From Sipunculus nudus (Eukaryota > Annelida > Sipuncula > Golfingiida > Sipunculidae): a DNA stretch of 64,000 nucleotides. Location: positions 22,497,979-22,561,978 of the forward strand of contig CM049321.1 of the NCBI GenBank assembly GCA_026874595.1, in the 5' to 3' direction. This document shows positions 31,874 to 45,553 of this stretch, in pieces. Position 1 is the first letter of the stretch. Each line of letters opens with the position of its first letter. Both the position numbers and the translations under genes were made by a program. The notes below the pieces were generated by a model. It did no database searches, had not been told where the DNA came from, and worked only from the letters and a program-made list of their open reading frames with translations.

Positions 31874-34800
31874 TAATATTCACTAAATACTTCCCATGAA
31901 CAATTTACTCATTGTTTTTTTCTGCACCAAGTTTGAAGCCCGGGCCACGTCAACGAATTAGATATCGAATGTCGACCACGACCTGATATTACAGTTCCTC
32001 TAGGGATATCGTTGGAACTATCGCAGATGGTGTATTCAGAATTCATATAAATTTGAAGCGATCTCTAGAGCTTGGCCCTTATTTCGAAACGGTTAAATCA
32101 TGTAAACATTCGTCCAAGTAAAAGTCCGAATCCAAGGAATTCGAATTCAGTCATAGACCTTCTGACACGGCCTCAGGATTAAATATACACATGTTTATTA
32201 TTTGTATTAAAAATTCTTTTATTTTATCTTTTATTAACTTTAATACAGTTGTAAACCCAAATAGGTGCATATTTATACGCCAGTCCAAAATAAGATCAAT
32301 AAAAATGCCTAATGAATAAAGAAATAAGACGTTCTTTATAAACTGAACGAGGAATCAGGAATTATCTTTATTAAATGTATTTCATGTAAATTCAAAGGGT
32401 TGAGCGTATAAGCTTACTATACAGATTGATTTAAAGCGGAGATATCTACATCGTGGCGATTTGGCATCAAAATCACGGAGCTGAAAACGGAACGTTTGTA
32501 CCGACTTGGTCGTTCCTTCTTGAGCTTAACTGAAATGTGCTGAGTCATCTATTTCATATCTTTCTTCATGACTAAATTCAAAAACGTTCCCACATAATTG
32601 TTGGAAATCAAATTTGGTTATGGCATTTGTATCCATTTGTATTAACCCTTATGTTTTAGTAGAAAATCGACACTGAAAATCTGAAACCAATCGCATTTTT
32701 TTTAAGCAATGTAACCTTAAAAGATCGTCAAGATCATTTAAACTAAGTCAACTTAATTGGACCATTGTAAGTAACATCCTGAAAAAAAGTATATTTCAAT
32801 TCATCGTAACAAATGGTAGAATAATAAGAAGATAAAGATGAAGAATGACGGAAACAAGTAATAACTATACCTGGTATTTTTGTCTAACTCTTTATGCCTC
32901 GCTTTAACACTGCGTGTTTACTGTTTCTCCGTTTTCGTCGGAATACACGGGCAGCGAACACTCGCTTTTACACGAAAATCTGACTTCAAATCTGACAGCA
33001 GAAGCAATGCAAAAAAAAAAAAGAATTTGTTTTTTTCACGTGAGCGTATTTCAGTAACTATCTGAGTGAGGGCTTGCGACATTTTATATGAATAAATCTA
33101 TTAACATGAAAACATTTCAATGCTTTATGAACGAAAATAATTAGAAAGAACAATATCTCAATGCATAAAGGGGAATTTTAATAATGCACATTGTTTCCTT
33201 ATGAATTACTTTATTCCAGCAGACACATACTGTGGGCGGTTAATGCGTATTGGTTCTGTATTGATCCATACTTTGTATGGAATCCTAAAGAATAGCTATT
33301 GTTATAAGTGACCTCAATTTATCTTCAAACGTTGGGATTGATTCGCAGGCGTCTGTGTGTATATGTGTGTGACCCTTTTTTAAATTTTAACAAGTATAAG
33401 GTTTTAAGAGATAATTTTGATTTCAGTATAAGCTAATTCTAAACCAGGTTTTGATATATAATATTTCATAGTTAACTTAGAACTGAATGTATTGCAGAAC
33501 TTGGTAGAGGGACTAGATCACTGAGACACGGGGTGCAATGGCGGTGAGCGGGGGTAGGTTTGCTAATCGATTCTGCTGATCTGTTGAGGACAATCCTTCT
33601 CTGAAGAATGTATAATACAGTGCGTTGTCCAGCATTGTTTATAATTGCCTGCCCTGTGCCTGGCCCCATGTTTGTTAGGGATAAATACTCTCCCCCTTAA
33701 AGAAAACATCTTATAAAAGAAACGGACCGGTCAAGACCAGGTTATTAAAGAATAATTTAATGCCAATACTTCAATGTACGTTAGGGAGTACTCTTACTCT
33801 TTTAATTGATATTTGATGTTCAGACTTATCCTTGAATCCGAGTATATTTGCGACAGCCATGGTAAAATCTCCAAGCCTGTCAATACAGTCTGGTTTGTAC
33901 CCTTGAAATGTTAATGTTTATCCAATCTCTTGTCTGAAATCATGGTTCTATATTTAAGAGTAGTAAGAGACGCATTCTAGTCATGAACACTTAATAATAT
34001 GTGATTTCAAAATATACATTTAAATCCATAAGTACACACTCCAGGATTAAACGTTTGATACTTCGCATTAAGGACAGGGATTAGTTTCTATATTATATTT
34101 AAATCCCTACGACAGGCACAAAAACATCCCGACCCTGCTTTGAAAGAAGACCCAACGCACTGTACTGAAGACGATAATAGGTACTTTCAAAATACACGCT
34201 TCGGTCAGTTCGTATATAGTCAATCATTGAACGCTGTCAGTTCCAGGTCCACACAGAGATCGGGTTTCCGTGATATATTAAAATCCCTGCCGGCCATTTG
34301 GCTGTCTCCAGAGGTTCCCCAGCGCAGGTTAGCGGAGGACCGAGGGGACCCGAACGGTAAGAGCTAATGCCTGTTTCATAAAATCCTCTTTTTATGATAA
34401 ATATTCATATATGTATGTAATATATATATTTAATATAGATGAAAATTCAACGTGTACAATCTGTCAATATAACATAATTTAACTTGCACAAATTGCCAAA
34501 TAACTAATTTAACTTAAGCGTTTCTTTTTGAATAGTTCCAGGCAACATTTACTCTTATATATGAAAAAGACACAGACAAACTTAAATTTACAAGTATGCC
34601 AAAATTTACTATATTGTACCATTTAACCGATTTGTTCCAATGTGAATTAATCACATTAGCAGGTATGCGATTGCTTTAACAAGCCGGTGAATACAAGCTA
34701 CTCACTTGAGAAAAAAACAATTAGAAATGAAAATAATAATATGTTAATGACTGTTTATACATGCTCTCTTTTTTTAATCTGAACTCACCGTGACCTCCCA

Positions 34801-35118
34801 ATGCTTTGTAAATATAGTCTCGCTTTTATGCCTAATATATTCTGTTGATAGTTCGCGCATGTATAAAAGTATTGTAAGTATGTGACCTTTTTTTTCTGCT
34901 GGACTTTAGATGGACTTGGTCTGATTTCTTGAGTACTTACCTCCAAGTCTTAGTACAAGTCCCAGTCCAGAACATTCAAGTTCATGTCCGAGTCCCAGGA
35001 ATAAAGGACTCGAGGCCGGACACTGAATAAGACCAACAGGGCAGGTGAATTCAGAATATAAAACCATTGTCCTTGGCCTAGTCTTATGCACTATCCAATG
35101 TTTTTTTTTGTAGAAACA

Positions 35119-36560
35119 ATGAAGCTACTTCCGGTTCTTGTGACCCTGTGCGTTGGCGCTGCCTTGGCCTGGGACAATCCTTGGGACGGTACATTGTTTA
35201 AGGTGTGTCCAGCCGGGTATTCGTTTGGGCGGATCCGAAGCATTCACAGCGACCGGAAAGAGGACCGCCTGTGGCAGTTTGACTGCAGGAAGGGGCCCGT
35301 GTCTTCGTCATCGTGCTACTGGTCGGGATACGTGAACAACTACGACGGCCTTTTGAACTTTAACTGCAAAAGCAATCATGTAGTTAATGGCGTCATGAGT
35401 CACCATAGTAACCGACACGAGGACAGGCGGTAAGTAAAAATGTAATAAAAGTGTGATTCTTTAAAAAGAGCCATTTTGTAGAAGAATGCTATGCCGTAGA
35501 TTTTTAGATGAGAGAAAAAAAACAAAGTTTTGACAATTTTCTTTATTACTTTCCCCGGTGTTACTATAATTAAGCAGAAAAACGCAACATGGGTTTTTTT
35601 CATTCTTGGGAACGTAATATATAAACGTCGTATGCTGCTAGATAATTACATATAACTAAAACCAAAGGACATCCTATTATCTCAGTTATTAAGCACACCA
35701 AAATTATGAGAAATTATAAAATAATAATGTGTTTCTGTTCAAAATTTGTCTTGCTTCCCTATCATCGTAATAGGACGTTCTGATGGGACGTTTACTTTAT
35801 TTGTTATTAATAAAACCGTGCCATTATGGGTCAAAATGCTTAAAGTGATCGTAGTGTAATATTTATTTATTTTAATACAAGGATAGTCTTCCAGGGTGGT
35901 CTTCATCAGTAAAAATCTGTTTAAATGAGGGCCCTGTAATACATGCAGAAATTACAATAAAACACAAGATCCTATGGCACCATTCAGCTAAAATTGATAT
36001 TATACAGTCAGAAGCAGGGTTATAGCTGCCGGTCGGGGTAACCGAGACGGGGGTCTGCCGGCCGGCACAAATCTAACATTTGCAAACCACCGACTGGCAC
36101 AAAAGATCGTAAAGATCGTCATTATCCAGCTACAAGCTACAAAAGTTTTTTCCTTAAAAGTATGTTCACAAAAATGATTCAATCAACAGCCAAAATAATC
36201 ATAACAGTTGTAACGCATTGAACAACGCAAAGACACTGGCCCCTGGAGCACCCTGTCGTGGCCATCACCTGCGTTTGCTTGGCCAATGTCCGTAAGTTTA
36301 GCCGGCACTCAAAGTCGTCTTGCTGTAACCCAAGCCTGGTAAGACGATACCATGCGAAAATAACGCAGTAACGTAAACACAGTATATATATATATATATA
36401 TATACAATAAAACACAAGATCCTATGGGACCATTCAGTTAAAATTGATATTATACAGTCAGAAGCAGGGTTTGTACCTGAAGAGTGAGCCGGCTTGAATA
36501 CTGCTCTCACGAAACAGATCTGTAGCACAAACTGATGAAGTCAAACTAACCGTACTTTAG

Positions 36561-36657
<97 letters not shown>

Positions 36658-38497
36658 GTAAAGTGGGTATTATTTAAAAAAAAGGTGGACAGGGGTAGTA
36701 GAATGGACTATAATGAAATAATAGACCATATTCAGATCTTTCATTTAGACTATTTTTTGTTCAATATATACAGCTCTTATCAAAGGCATATAATCAAAAC
36801 AACTTATGCAGTGTGTAGTTTTGTTGACCTATGGAAACAGGTCCTAAGGAAATTCACTTTATACCCCAGGCGGTAAAGGATGTTAGTATATCAATGCAGT
36901 TTTAATATAAACTTTATTTATTTAACATGGATTGTACAACAAGTTATAATAAGTAATGCAAAGCACTCCCCTGGATTCAATATCGTTTTATTGTCACATG
37001 TGTGTCATGCAAATCCCAATCGTTGGTCATACGTCGGCAGAAAACTGATCTGTTCGACTTGTTGAACAGAGCAACACTGGCGCCATCTTTCGCCGCAAAT
37101 GAACAATTTGAATAATGTTTTGTACATATTAAACAGCGAGACCATGGTACGTTAGTTCCAATAATATGACATTTCACTTGTTAAAAAGACCAAGGTTCCA
37201 TGGATTTAGTCTTTTGTAAGATCAAAACACTTTGGTGAGCAATGCTAGCACATCTTTACTAATATTTATAAAGGCTTAATATTGCTTATTTTCACATAAT
37301 TTAGAGGCAATTTTAAAAAATAAAAAGCTTATTTTTATATATATTTTGTCAAACTTTAAATTGGGACCTCCTTATCCTTTTTTAATTGTTTAAACGAAAG
37401 TAAAAAAAAGTGTGTTGTTGATTCTCGCAGATAATCTCACAGGTAATAATACAGTCAGATCTTGTATTTATGTTCCGTCCGTAATTGTTACCACAGGTTC
37501 CGGTTCCGGTGTTGTCCAGTTACATTCTACGGTCTGGGGTACTGTCACATGACGTCATACATCAACGACTGGGACGATGCCATGGACTATACTGTTCCCG
37601 CCGACAGCATGATCCGCGGCTTCAGGAGCTGGCACAGAAACTACAAAGAGTGAGTACATTTACTATTTATAATGCAAAGAGTTAAGGTTGAGATTTCCCC
37701 GTTACTTGTACCCCCCCACCCCAAATCTTAAATCGGTTTCAAATTACGACATCAAAGATAACAACGAACTAGATTTCAAATTACGGTCGCAAACTTCAAA
37801 AATCCCCCTCGATGATTTTGTTAAACATTTAACGCTGCTATTTTAAACTAATGATGTGTTTGTTGAATAAACCACTTTTCAGGTACACAAATTAAAGCTA
37901 GAATCGTAACGCATAAAACGTATAATTAACAATGTTAATTATACGTTTATCATATCGATAATGACTTATACGCTACCAAGGAATGACTAACACATTAAGT
38001 GCAAATATTACATTTACAAAGAGTCAACATCATCTAAAGAATCTATAAGAAAGATATTACAATAATAAAAAATATATAGTTAGTTAAATAAAAAAGGTAA
38101 ACCATCATTTTTATTTTCAGGGTATTATTAGAAAAATGTACGGGGCAGAAAAAGCGATTTCAAGTGGTGAAGCTGGAATCGATTCTCTCCTTTCCACTGT
38201 TAATCTAAAGCGGCGGTAATCTGAAATCGTTACACCGGCAATTCACATTTTTTGGCCACATTCCAGTTCAGATCCACATAAGTATATAAACACACACGCT
38301 AAGGTTGACTTAATTCAGGGGTATCACATTCATGCATGATAATACTTAATGATAAAAAAAAGTTTAACCAATGAAAATTGTGCGTGTTTTATTTAATTAG
38401 CCTCTTTGACACTATTTTCATTTTTATCTACAGGGATCGTCGCTGGATGGTATCCATATGCCGTAAATATGTCATTCACAGTGTGACTGAAGATTAA
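35119..38497 (+). CDS. Dermatopontin-like protein 1 (intact, 3 exons, 175 aa)
   Basis: Exons 35119-35429, 37497-37649 and 38434-38497 join to 528 bp, 176 codons with TAA. Splice sites: G|GTAAGT, CCACAG, GA|GTGAGT, TTATCTACAG. The ATG at 35119 gives a clear signal peptide, MKLLPVLVTLCVGAALA, before WDNPWDG; an in-frame ATG at 35086 would spoil it. Dermatopontin marks: YSFGRIRSIHS, the repeated D-R-x-W/F pattern (DRLWQFDC, DRRFRFRCC, DRRWMVSIC), CYWSGYVNNYDG, and MIRGFRSWHRNYKE. Eight cysteines after the signal, against ten in the vertebrate protein. Dermatopontins are secreted matrix proteins; in molluscs they occur in shell matrix, and relatives act as aggregation factors. Which role applies here is not shown. 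Confidence 0.93.
35954..36471 (+). repeat. Pair of about 68-bp direct repeats, 450 bp apart
   Basis: ACAATAAAACACAAGATCCT starts at 35954 and at 36404. Similarity runs to GTCAGAAGCAGGGTT in both copies with only a few differences. They lie in intron 1 of dermatopontin 1. This could be a local duplication or the ends of a small element. Confidence 0.7.
36561..36655. repeat. (TA)n microsatellite
   Basis: Long TA tract with two small interruptions, in intron 1 of dermatopontin 1. A shorter one is at 36383-36404. Confidence 0.95.
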
Positions 38498-38677
38498 GGA
38501 GAATCATGCAGCGAAGAACTAGCATGCTGAAGATTTAGCAGACATCCTCAAATCAATGTTTATGTCAAAAATAAATATAATGGAATATTTAACTCTTAAT
38601 TGTTTTGACTATTAAGGTGCAGTATAAGAAATTACTTGAATATGCGATGAGTCCCCCTGGTTTGTCTGTATACATTC

Positions 38678-38683
38678 AATAAA
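38678..38683 (+). promoter_or_regulatory. Candidate poly(A) signal of dermatopontin 1
   Basis: AATAAA 181 bases after the stop, followed by T-rich sequence. Confidence 0.45.
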
Positions 38684-41600
38684 ACGTAACGTCATTCAAC
38701 GCTTTAATTCCTTTCTGTGAAAAGATGTATTGTATTGTATTGTATAAGGTATATGGGTGTACTTTGTTCGATGGGTGTGTAGGGTTCAGGGGTATTCTGT
38801 ACTCGTTATAAGCAAATTAATATAAGTATCATCTATACCTATTCAGTGACAGCTGAGAAGCAGCATATTACAATTTACTGTAGTGAACGACCTCTACATT
38901 TTCGCCTCTACTTTGCTGCCACGGGAAACACGACTAAATTTTGTTCGCGTCTAGATCTCCACCTTGTCACTTTCTTAAGAGAACCTTCGACTCGTGTTTC
39001 TTGCACTTATCATACAGCCGTTTTCACACGCTGTACCCATACTGATTTAAGGTGAGACGTCGAACGTCGGATATCGCTTCAGACTTAAACATAGATGTCG
39101 CAAGTCTGAAATAAATATAGAATACTATAATAATTCTGTCTGTCTCACATAATTATTTATGTGTTTGTTTGAAGACATAATGTTTTTTTAAAAAAAGTTT
39201 CAATAGCCTTCATTACGTTTTCGTATAACTTTTAGAAACTACGCTATTTTATCCGATATTGGAATAACTTTACGCTCTTTCAAAGCGCTTTTCCTTTAGG
39301 CCAGCTACCTATATCGTAAACACCAGAGGGTAGCACTGTATTATGGTTCAATCAGATGAGACCCTGTGCTGGAAGACAAAACGGTTTACCAGCCAAGCGA
39401 GGAATACACGGAGCTAATTTTGTTCATGTCGTTTTGAGTGACAGCTCATCGCCCCGGCAACCGTTTGAACAGGCCACAGGCTCAGAGAGAAACTTGGTTT
39501 CTCGGCGGAGCTTGACGCCTGTCGGATGTTTTATTGACTGGCATTTGTTTGGCTGCTAGTCACACCAGCAGCCTCGGGAGCGTAGAATAACTTTTGCTTT
39601 TGAAAATATTAAATTTCATTTCCATTCGCAGTTACATTTGATCGGTTTGAAATAGTTTCATATTGTAGCGTTCACATGTAAACAAACCATGATTGAAAGA
39701 CGTTAAAGGTGCCGCCCCAGAGGGTTGTCCGCCACCTGGAATTTCATCGTGCCACATATATTAAATTTATTTAATGTACATTGTTTCTATAAATAAATCG
39801 TTCCAAAACGGACTGTTGTCAACTGCACATAAGTCGAAATAAACGTGAATAGGACACGATCAGTGGCGTGAGGCATAAACATAGCGCAGACGCCACCTGG
39901 TGGCCGTACCTCGCAACCTCATTAATCAAGATTGCGAACAACAACACGGAAAGGGTGAAAGCAAGCAGCATCTAGGCACGTCCATTTTTATTTCGGGTGT
40001 TGACGCGCACGAGTGAGATTCTTTCTTGCGCTCTTAATTTGGCATATAGTCACTTGTTGACTGTGTTTTCTTATCACTGAACCAAAACAACGTGTAATGC
40101 AGGTGATCTGAAGAATGTAAGTCCATGTGAGAGGCTGCAGGTTGCGCCACCAGTCTACAGGCCCTAAGGAAAAAATATGTGATTAATATGCACAAAAAGA
40201 ATCATGGTGATCAATGCATTAGTTGTTCAGATGCTGGAGCTTTTGTATCAAACTTTATTTATTCTGGGGGTGGTCTGAGCCCCTTAGCCCGGATGATAAC
40301 GGAGAATAAAGTTTCCAAGAAGACCTTTCATAGTCCTCCTGGATGTAAAGTTAAAAGTTTCTAGGTCTAGTGGCTACGATTCGTGCCCTGTTAACGGACG
40401 ACCGCGTGAAAATAGATAAGCTTAAACTTTAGGAACGTGATCAACTAAACAACTATATGAGAACAAGCCGCTTAAGAGTTGGAGTAGCCCCGGGCTAGTG
40501 AGCGAGCGCTATCGTTGAGTCATACATAAAACAACTCAGTTTTCAGGTAACAGTGATAGTCACTTGTTTTTATAAATTATCTAACAGATTTCGGCGAACT
40601 TAGCACAAGGGATTTCAATATAGGTATGTTCAATCAGATTAAGTATTTGAACTATATATTTTCCATAAAAGCTTCCCATCTGGATGTGTTAAGTCAGCCA
40701 GGGTTAAAGCCACTGCCTTAATTCTTCGTTGGGATGTACGTTTTTGGGAAGAATGAATCTTGGAATAGGTCCAGATATTGTCTCTCTAGGGTTAATATAT
40801 CTAACCCATAAAGTGTCCAAGCTAGGACTAATAATTTTTTGCCTAGGTCAAATAACTCTAAATAGCTTAAGGTGAGTGCCCCCCCCCCCTTCCTCTGTAT
40901 TTAGCACTCTTTATAACCTCTGTATTTTTTTTATTAACGCTTCTTTTGAAGAGCTGTAAAAGCTTATACAAAGCTGTCACCTTTACAGAATAAGACGGGA
41001 AAGAAAAAAAACGTGGTTTCTTGTCTCTTCATTGTCATAATTTTCACTCAAAAGAAGTGATACAAAATCCCCCCCCCCCATGCACAATCAGTTTAAAACA
41101 AGCATTTGCGATGGCGATCGCACGCAAGTTAAATAAATACTTCAACACTATGTTCCAGTCACCGAAAAGAAAAAAAAAATCACATTGGCTTTAAAGGCTC
41201 AAATCACTGAAGTTGAAAGTGTCATCGAGCTTAAGTCTGTGGTCCTGTAAATAATTTAATCAAATTTCTCGAGTAAATTCAAAGATTTTTCAACAGAAAC
41301 CTCTTCGGGCCTGACACATTACCCATCGCCGGCGATCAACAATAGCCACTGATCAAGGGACCCTTTCAGCGCACCATCCATGACGTTGTCTCCATCGTTG
41401 AGAGCAACCACACAGACGGAGAAAGAGGTAGAACCGAAAATACAGCAGCCCAAAACAAAGAAGTCACTCTCCTTTGAATGATGCGTGGCTGTATTTTTCT
41501 TTATATACCTGTTACAACAGATTTGGTACTTTTACCTCTTTCATATATTTTTCTTAATTATCAAATGAAATGTGATATAACATCCCCTATCCTCGAGAAT

Positions 41601-42719
41601 GAGTTGTTTCTACAGTATACAAGGCTAATAAATCAGGGCTTGCAGCTCATTTTCTCAGAATCCAAAAATATGGAGGATCCAAGAAGTTCAGAACAAACAT
41701 TTTGACAACTTGTCTTTAACTGCCCACAGATTTAAAAATTTGAATGATACCTTCATTTTTGTTTGATAATATGCCAAATATACCTACAAAGCAAACAAGT
41801 TTTTTTAAAGGCCTCCTGGCATAATGGCTAGTAACTACCAAAGCAAGCCAACCATTCACTACAATCATGTACGGCTTTGTGACACCAGGTCATGTAAACA
41901 AATAGGACCACGTGACAGCATCCGAATACAGAAGCCAATACCAGCATGTAACATAACTTTCACTTTCAGTCGCTGCGGCCGGACCTGCCTTTTCTGAACT
42001 TGCCTTGTCAGTCGATAGCGAGCAAGCAGGTCTTGTCTGAAAGTTATGCCATTATAATGAGATTAAAATCGGCTATTCACCTGCCCCATCTGTTGCATAT
42101 ATGTGAATTCTGGTTTGCTCTGCTTACATATGACTGGACTCTGGTAATAATTGCCAAGAAGAATTCTTAAAATCCCTCCGTTATCTATGTCATTTATCTC
42201 TAAGCTGTTTGTAAACAAAGTACATGCGCACATGTTGACAAACAGAACGACCATGTAACTGAAGTCGGTAGGTTAAACATATGCGAAACTTGAAAGCTCC
42301 CGCCAAGTTCTTATAATTTTGGCGGAAACTCGACCCCCTCCCTAGCTTGCATGTTATAAAAAGTGGATAAAAACGGCCTGTGTACAAAGGGATCGGCGTT
42401 TTCGGGACTATTTTGATAGAAGGTTCAAGGGATTATAATTAGTTTTTGGGCGTCAGATATTGATTAGGCCCCTTTAATTGTCTTTCTTTCTGCCATCCAG
42501 TCACGTGTATATCGTACCATCACGTGTTTTATTTGGTCCCGAATCGAACCGTTAACGTTTTTCGATATGTGATACTATATTGCTCCTCAGTTCCCAGGAC
42601 TGATGCTCTTAATGAAAGAATTACTCATGCGCAGTGAGATCTGGAATGCCTGTTAACGTATAGGAACTTTTTACAAGTGGCACTCTGGGTATGGTGCAGA
42701 TTTGACTTTAGGAAATTAG

Positions 42720-42721
<2 letters not shown>

Positions 42722-42766
<45 letters not shown>
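42722..42766. repeat. (TA)n microsatellite
   Basis: Uninterrupted TA dinucleotides. Confidence 0.95.
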
Positions 42767-42767
<1 letters not shown>

Positions 42768-43801
42768 GTATCTGTGAATGCAACAGATGAGTTTGTGAAT
42801 CATACTTATTGTCTTCTATATTTATATTTTTGCCGATTATAATACTTATCATAACGCTGACCACTGATTGTTCAGGATCAAATATATCACATATCAAAAA
42901 TGAAAAAAAAGGTAAATCGGAGAGAAAAAAAAACATATACAAAATGTGATAATAATAACTGTCCTACTTATTCAAAATATATCCATCAGGGAATATGTCT
43001 AGTATTTGGTTACAAATTTTAGGGAGCCGTCTTTACGCAGTTGTAGATCACGAAAGAAGTCATGTACATTTTTGAGGGTTTTAAACCAACTTTTTGCTTT
43101 TTTAGATCCATTCCTTCACAGATCTACGGACCTTTTTAAGGTATTCCTCTGGCTAAGCTGGACCCCCTTTTCCAAAATCCCTGATCCGCCCCTACTGCGA
43201 CGTGCCTGGACTGCTATCCCTTCTCGTTACGTAGCGTGTATCAGATAAAACCCACTTTTACATGACATCTTCCAGTATGAGGAAGCTTTCCTTGGATCCA
43301 CGCTTCTGATATGTAACTTAGTCAGATGAAATCATCTTTAGAGGATATAAAATGTGAATTGTCCCCCTAACTTCCTGTTTTAATCTCACCTTAGGTCAGC
43401 CGCGGTTAGGCGTCGCACTTCCCTAATTTAACACGATATCAAAGTTTAGACCTGCCACCGACCACAATAATAAAATCATAGTTTTCTAAATGTAAACAAT
43501 GGTCCATTTTGTTAAGTCAAGTATAAATGTTAATCATAATACAGGCTAAGAGAAGTTAGGCGGATGTTTGAGGAAGATGGTGTTGAGCAACGGTAGGAAA
43601 ATATGTTGTATAATTAATTTACTTAGATATATTTTTAATAAGTTTAATTTTAATAATAAGTTTATATATTGTTTAAACATCACTTGTATAAATTTATATA
43701 CGTTATACCTAATATGACTTATAACACATTAATAATATCATATTCTGATATGGTTAATAGTTCTGTCATTTTCGTGAGTGCATTGATTATTATTTTTCAT
43801 G

Positions 43802-43803
<2 letters not shown>

Positions 43804-43855
<52 letters not shown>
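43804..43855. repeat. (TA)n microsatellite
   Basis: Uninterrupted TA dinucleotides. Confidence 0.95.
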
Positions 43856-44399
43856 CATATACATCTAAACCATCTGATTAAAATACGTATTTATTGCAAA
43901 TTGTAACCCATCATAGAAATTAGCCGCAATATGTTAAGTCCATCTTTTAAAATTGTAAATAGCTGAGATTACAGAAATTACAATTATATTTGGAAAAGGA
44001 CAAACAGTTATTATTGATATTTTTCCTAGCATTATGATTACGAATGAAAATAAAAAGACTTGTATATAGCGTTGTTGAAGTAACTATATATATAAAAATT
44101 TATTAAGCATTTTTGACACCAATCAGTCATAAATGCCAATGGCTGGGACTGGCTAACATAACAAAATGGCCTGATAAAGGAGCTATAAAGCAAGTGGGGA
44201 AGCTTGTGCTTTTTAAAGATCTTTGTACCCATTTAATGCTTCCTCGGCTAAGTATACTATATGTAGACCTGCCGATTACGTTCGGTTTCGGACTACGTGA
44301 CAGGGGTTCACCCAAGATTGTCTTAACGTTAAACATGCACGGGGTACGACTCCTTCGTGTGTCATCCCAATGGCTGGGTCGTAACAGAAAGAAGCTCCC

Positions 44400-44590
44400 G
44401 CATCTGTTTGTTATCGAAACAAGACTTGTGGGCGTAGTCGGCAGAGCGCTCCCCTTGGGTAGGAGCCGACCATGACAAATTTCGACCATGAAAAACCGAC
44501 TCTTCTGGGATTCGAACTCAGGATTTCCCGGACATGAATTAACTCTTTCGCTTCTTTTGTAAGGTGAAACATCTGCAGAGATGACAGAAC
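44400..44590 (-). mobile_element. tRNA-related SINE fragment
   Basis: A B-box-like GAGTTCGAATCCC on the minus strand at 44519-44507. The flanking sequence does not fold as a full tRNA. Boundaries are approximate. Confidence 0.45.
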
Positions 44591-45034
44591 ATTAAACATT
44601 TAAACTATTTGTTAACTTATAATAACATAATAGAAACTGGAAATATGCATTCTCATGAATGCAGGCCTCCGCCATGGGGGTGGTCCTAAATATGGGTTAC
44701 TCCGCAACCCGTGTCATCACTCACTTATTGGCCAATAATCCTAGGTTTATTGGTGCATATGTTCCCTAACGAGTGGTTGCATTCACTTATATTTCTATGT
44801 TCGGTCGGCACATTAGTATGCACATTTGTGAATCCTTCTCGATCCGGACCATAAGCCATACCCACACCATAATATAATGGATTCTTTATTTGCACATTTC
44901 ACAGGAATGAACGCATATCCTCCGGGCGGGGGAAATAAAAAACATGTGTTTGTGTATGTAACTGGAATGAAGTTTTAATTGAGTACAGACATGCAATTAT
45001 AATCCGGGTTCTTGCTAGTTTTAAATACTTGAGA

Positions 45035-45330
45035 GTCTTCCCAGCACCGAGGTAGAGCAAATCGTGATAAAAGCCAGGGATTGTGAGTTCGAATCTCAGT
45101 CCAAACGCCAGGGTGAGCTCCCTGATATGCTTGCAGTCAAAATGGAGGCTGTAACCTCCAGCAAAAAGATTTCAAGGCAATTTACCGGTGACACAAAGTA
45201 TAACCCTATTACAGAGAAAGTTTGTTATCTATATCTTGAGTTTGCTACATTTTATCCATCATGGTATTTGTATTATATCTTTCAACCCACTGAGGTCAAT
45301 ACCTTGGATCAATTGATTAGTCAGTCTTGA
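45035..45330 (+). mobile_element. tRNA-related SINE
   Basis: An A-box-like GAGGTAGAGCAAATCG near 45049-45064 and a B-box-like GAGTTCGAATC at 45085-45095, spaced as in tRNA promoters. It is followed by a non-tRNA body containing AAAATGGAGGCTGTAACCTC. A related body fragment, AAAATGGAGGAGGTTACCTC, is at about 990-1010. Confidence 0.55.
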
Positions 45331-45487
45331 ACAGATTCAGCAAGGAATTTTCCAATAATTCGTGTCACCTTCTCCTTGCAAAATCCAGCAAAATACTCCA
45401 ATGAAACAGCTTTTTATAAATAAACGGAGCTCAACAAAACAACCAGAAAGAGAGACAAAAAGCAGACATATCATGAGAATTCGGATA

Positions 45488-45495
45488 TGACGTCA
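45488..45495 (+). promoter_or_regulatory. Perfect CRE palindrome upstream of dermatopontin 2
   Basis: TGACGTCA, 59 bases before the ATG at 45554. This octamer is the consensus CREB/ATF site. The equivalent in the pseudogene copy (52129-52136) reads TAACGTCA. Function is inferred only. Confidence 0.35.
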
Positions 45496-45553
45496 CACAC
45501 TATACCGTATCATTATTTTCCCCTACCGCCGTTGTTTTGTGCTTGAAGGAACG

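Larger units (their letters stand above)
29259..35118. other. No supported gene; repeats
   Basis: Probably contains undetected 5' exons of the minus-strand lectin-like gene and the promoter of the dermatopontin gene. Visible features are a (CA)n run near 31612-31650, a (TA)n run at 31812-31871 and a C-rich run near 31027-31038. I recognise no coding segment. Confidence 0.5.
38700..45450. other. No supported gene; SINE pieces and microsatellites
   Basis: Both strands were read. It contains short C runs (40881-40889, 41070-41078), (TA)n tracts at 42722 and 43804, tRNA-related SINE pieces at 44.4-44.6 and 45.03-45.3 kb, and the dispersed fragment at 43161-43193. The GC-richer stretch at 39.3-39.6 kb has a 67-codon open frame without recognisable features. 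Confidence 0.5.

Noticed and set aside
33472-33669. 65-codon minus-strand open frame with a bulky charged middle
   Set aside because: No splice-supported neighbours, no recognised motif, and flanking DNA looks repetitive.
39885-39900. GCCACCTGGTGGC palindrome (and GCCATCTAGCGGC near 5848) as CTCF-like sites
   Set aside because: Short words found by chance in 64 kb. The match to the full CTCF consensus is weak and nothing nearby supports it.
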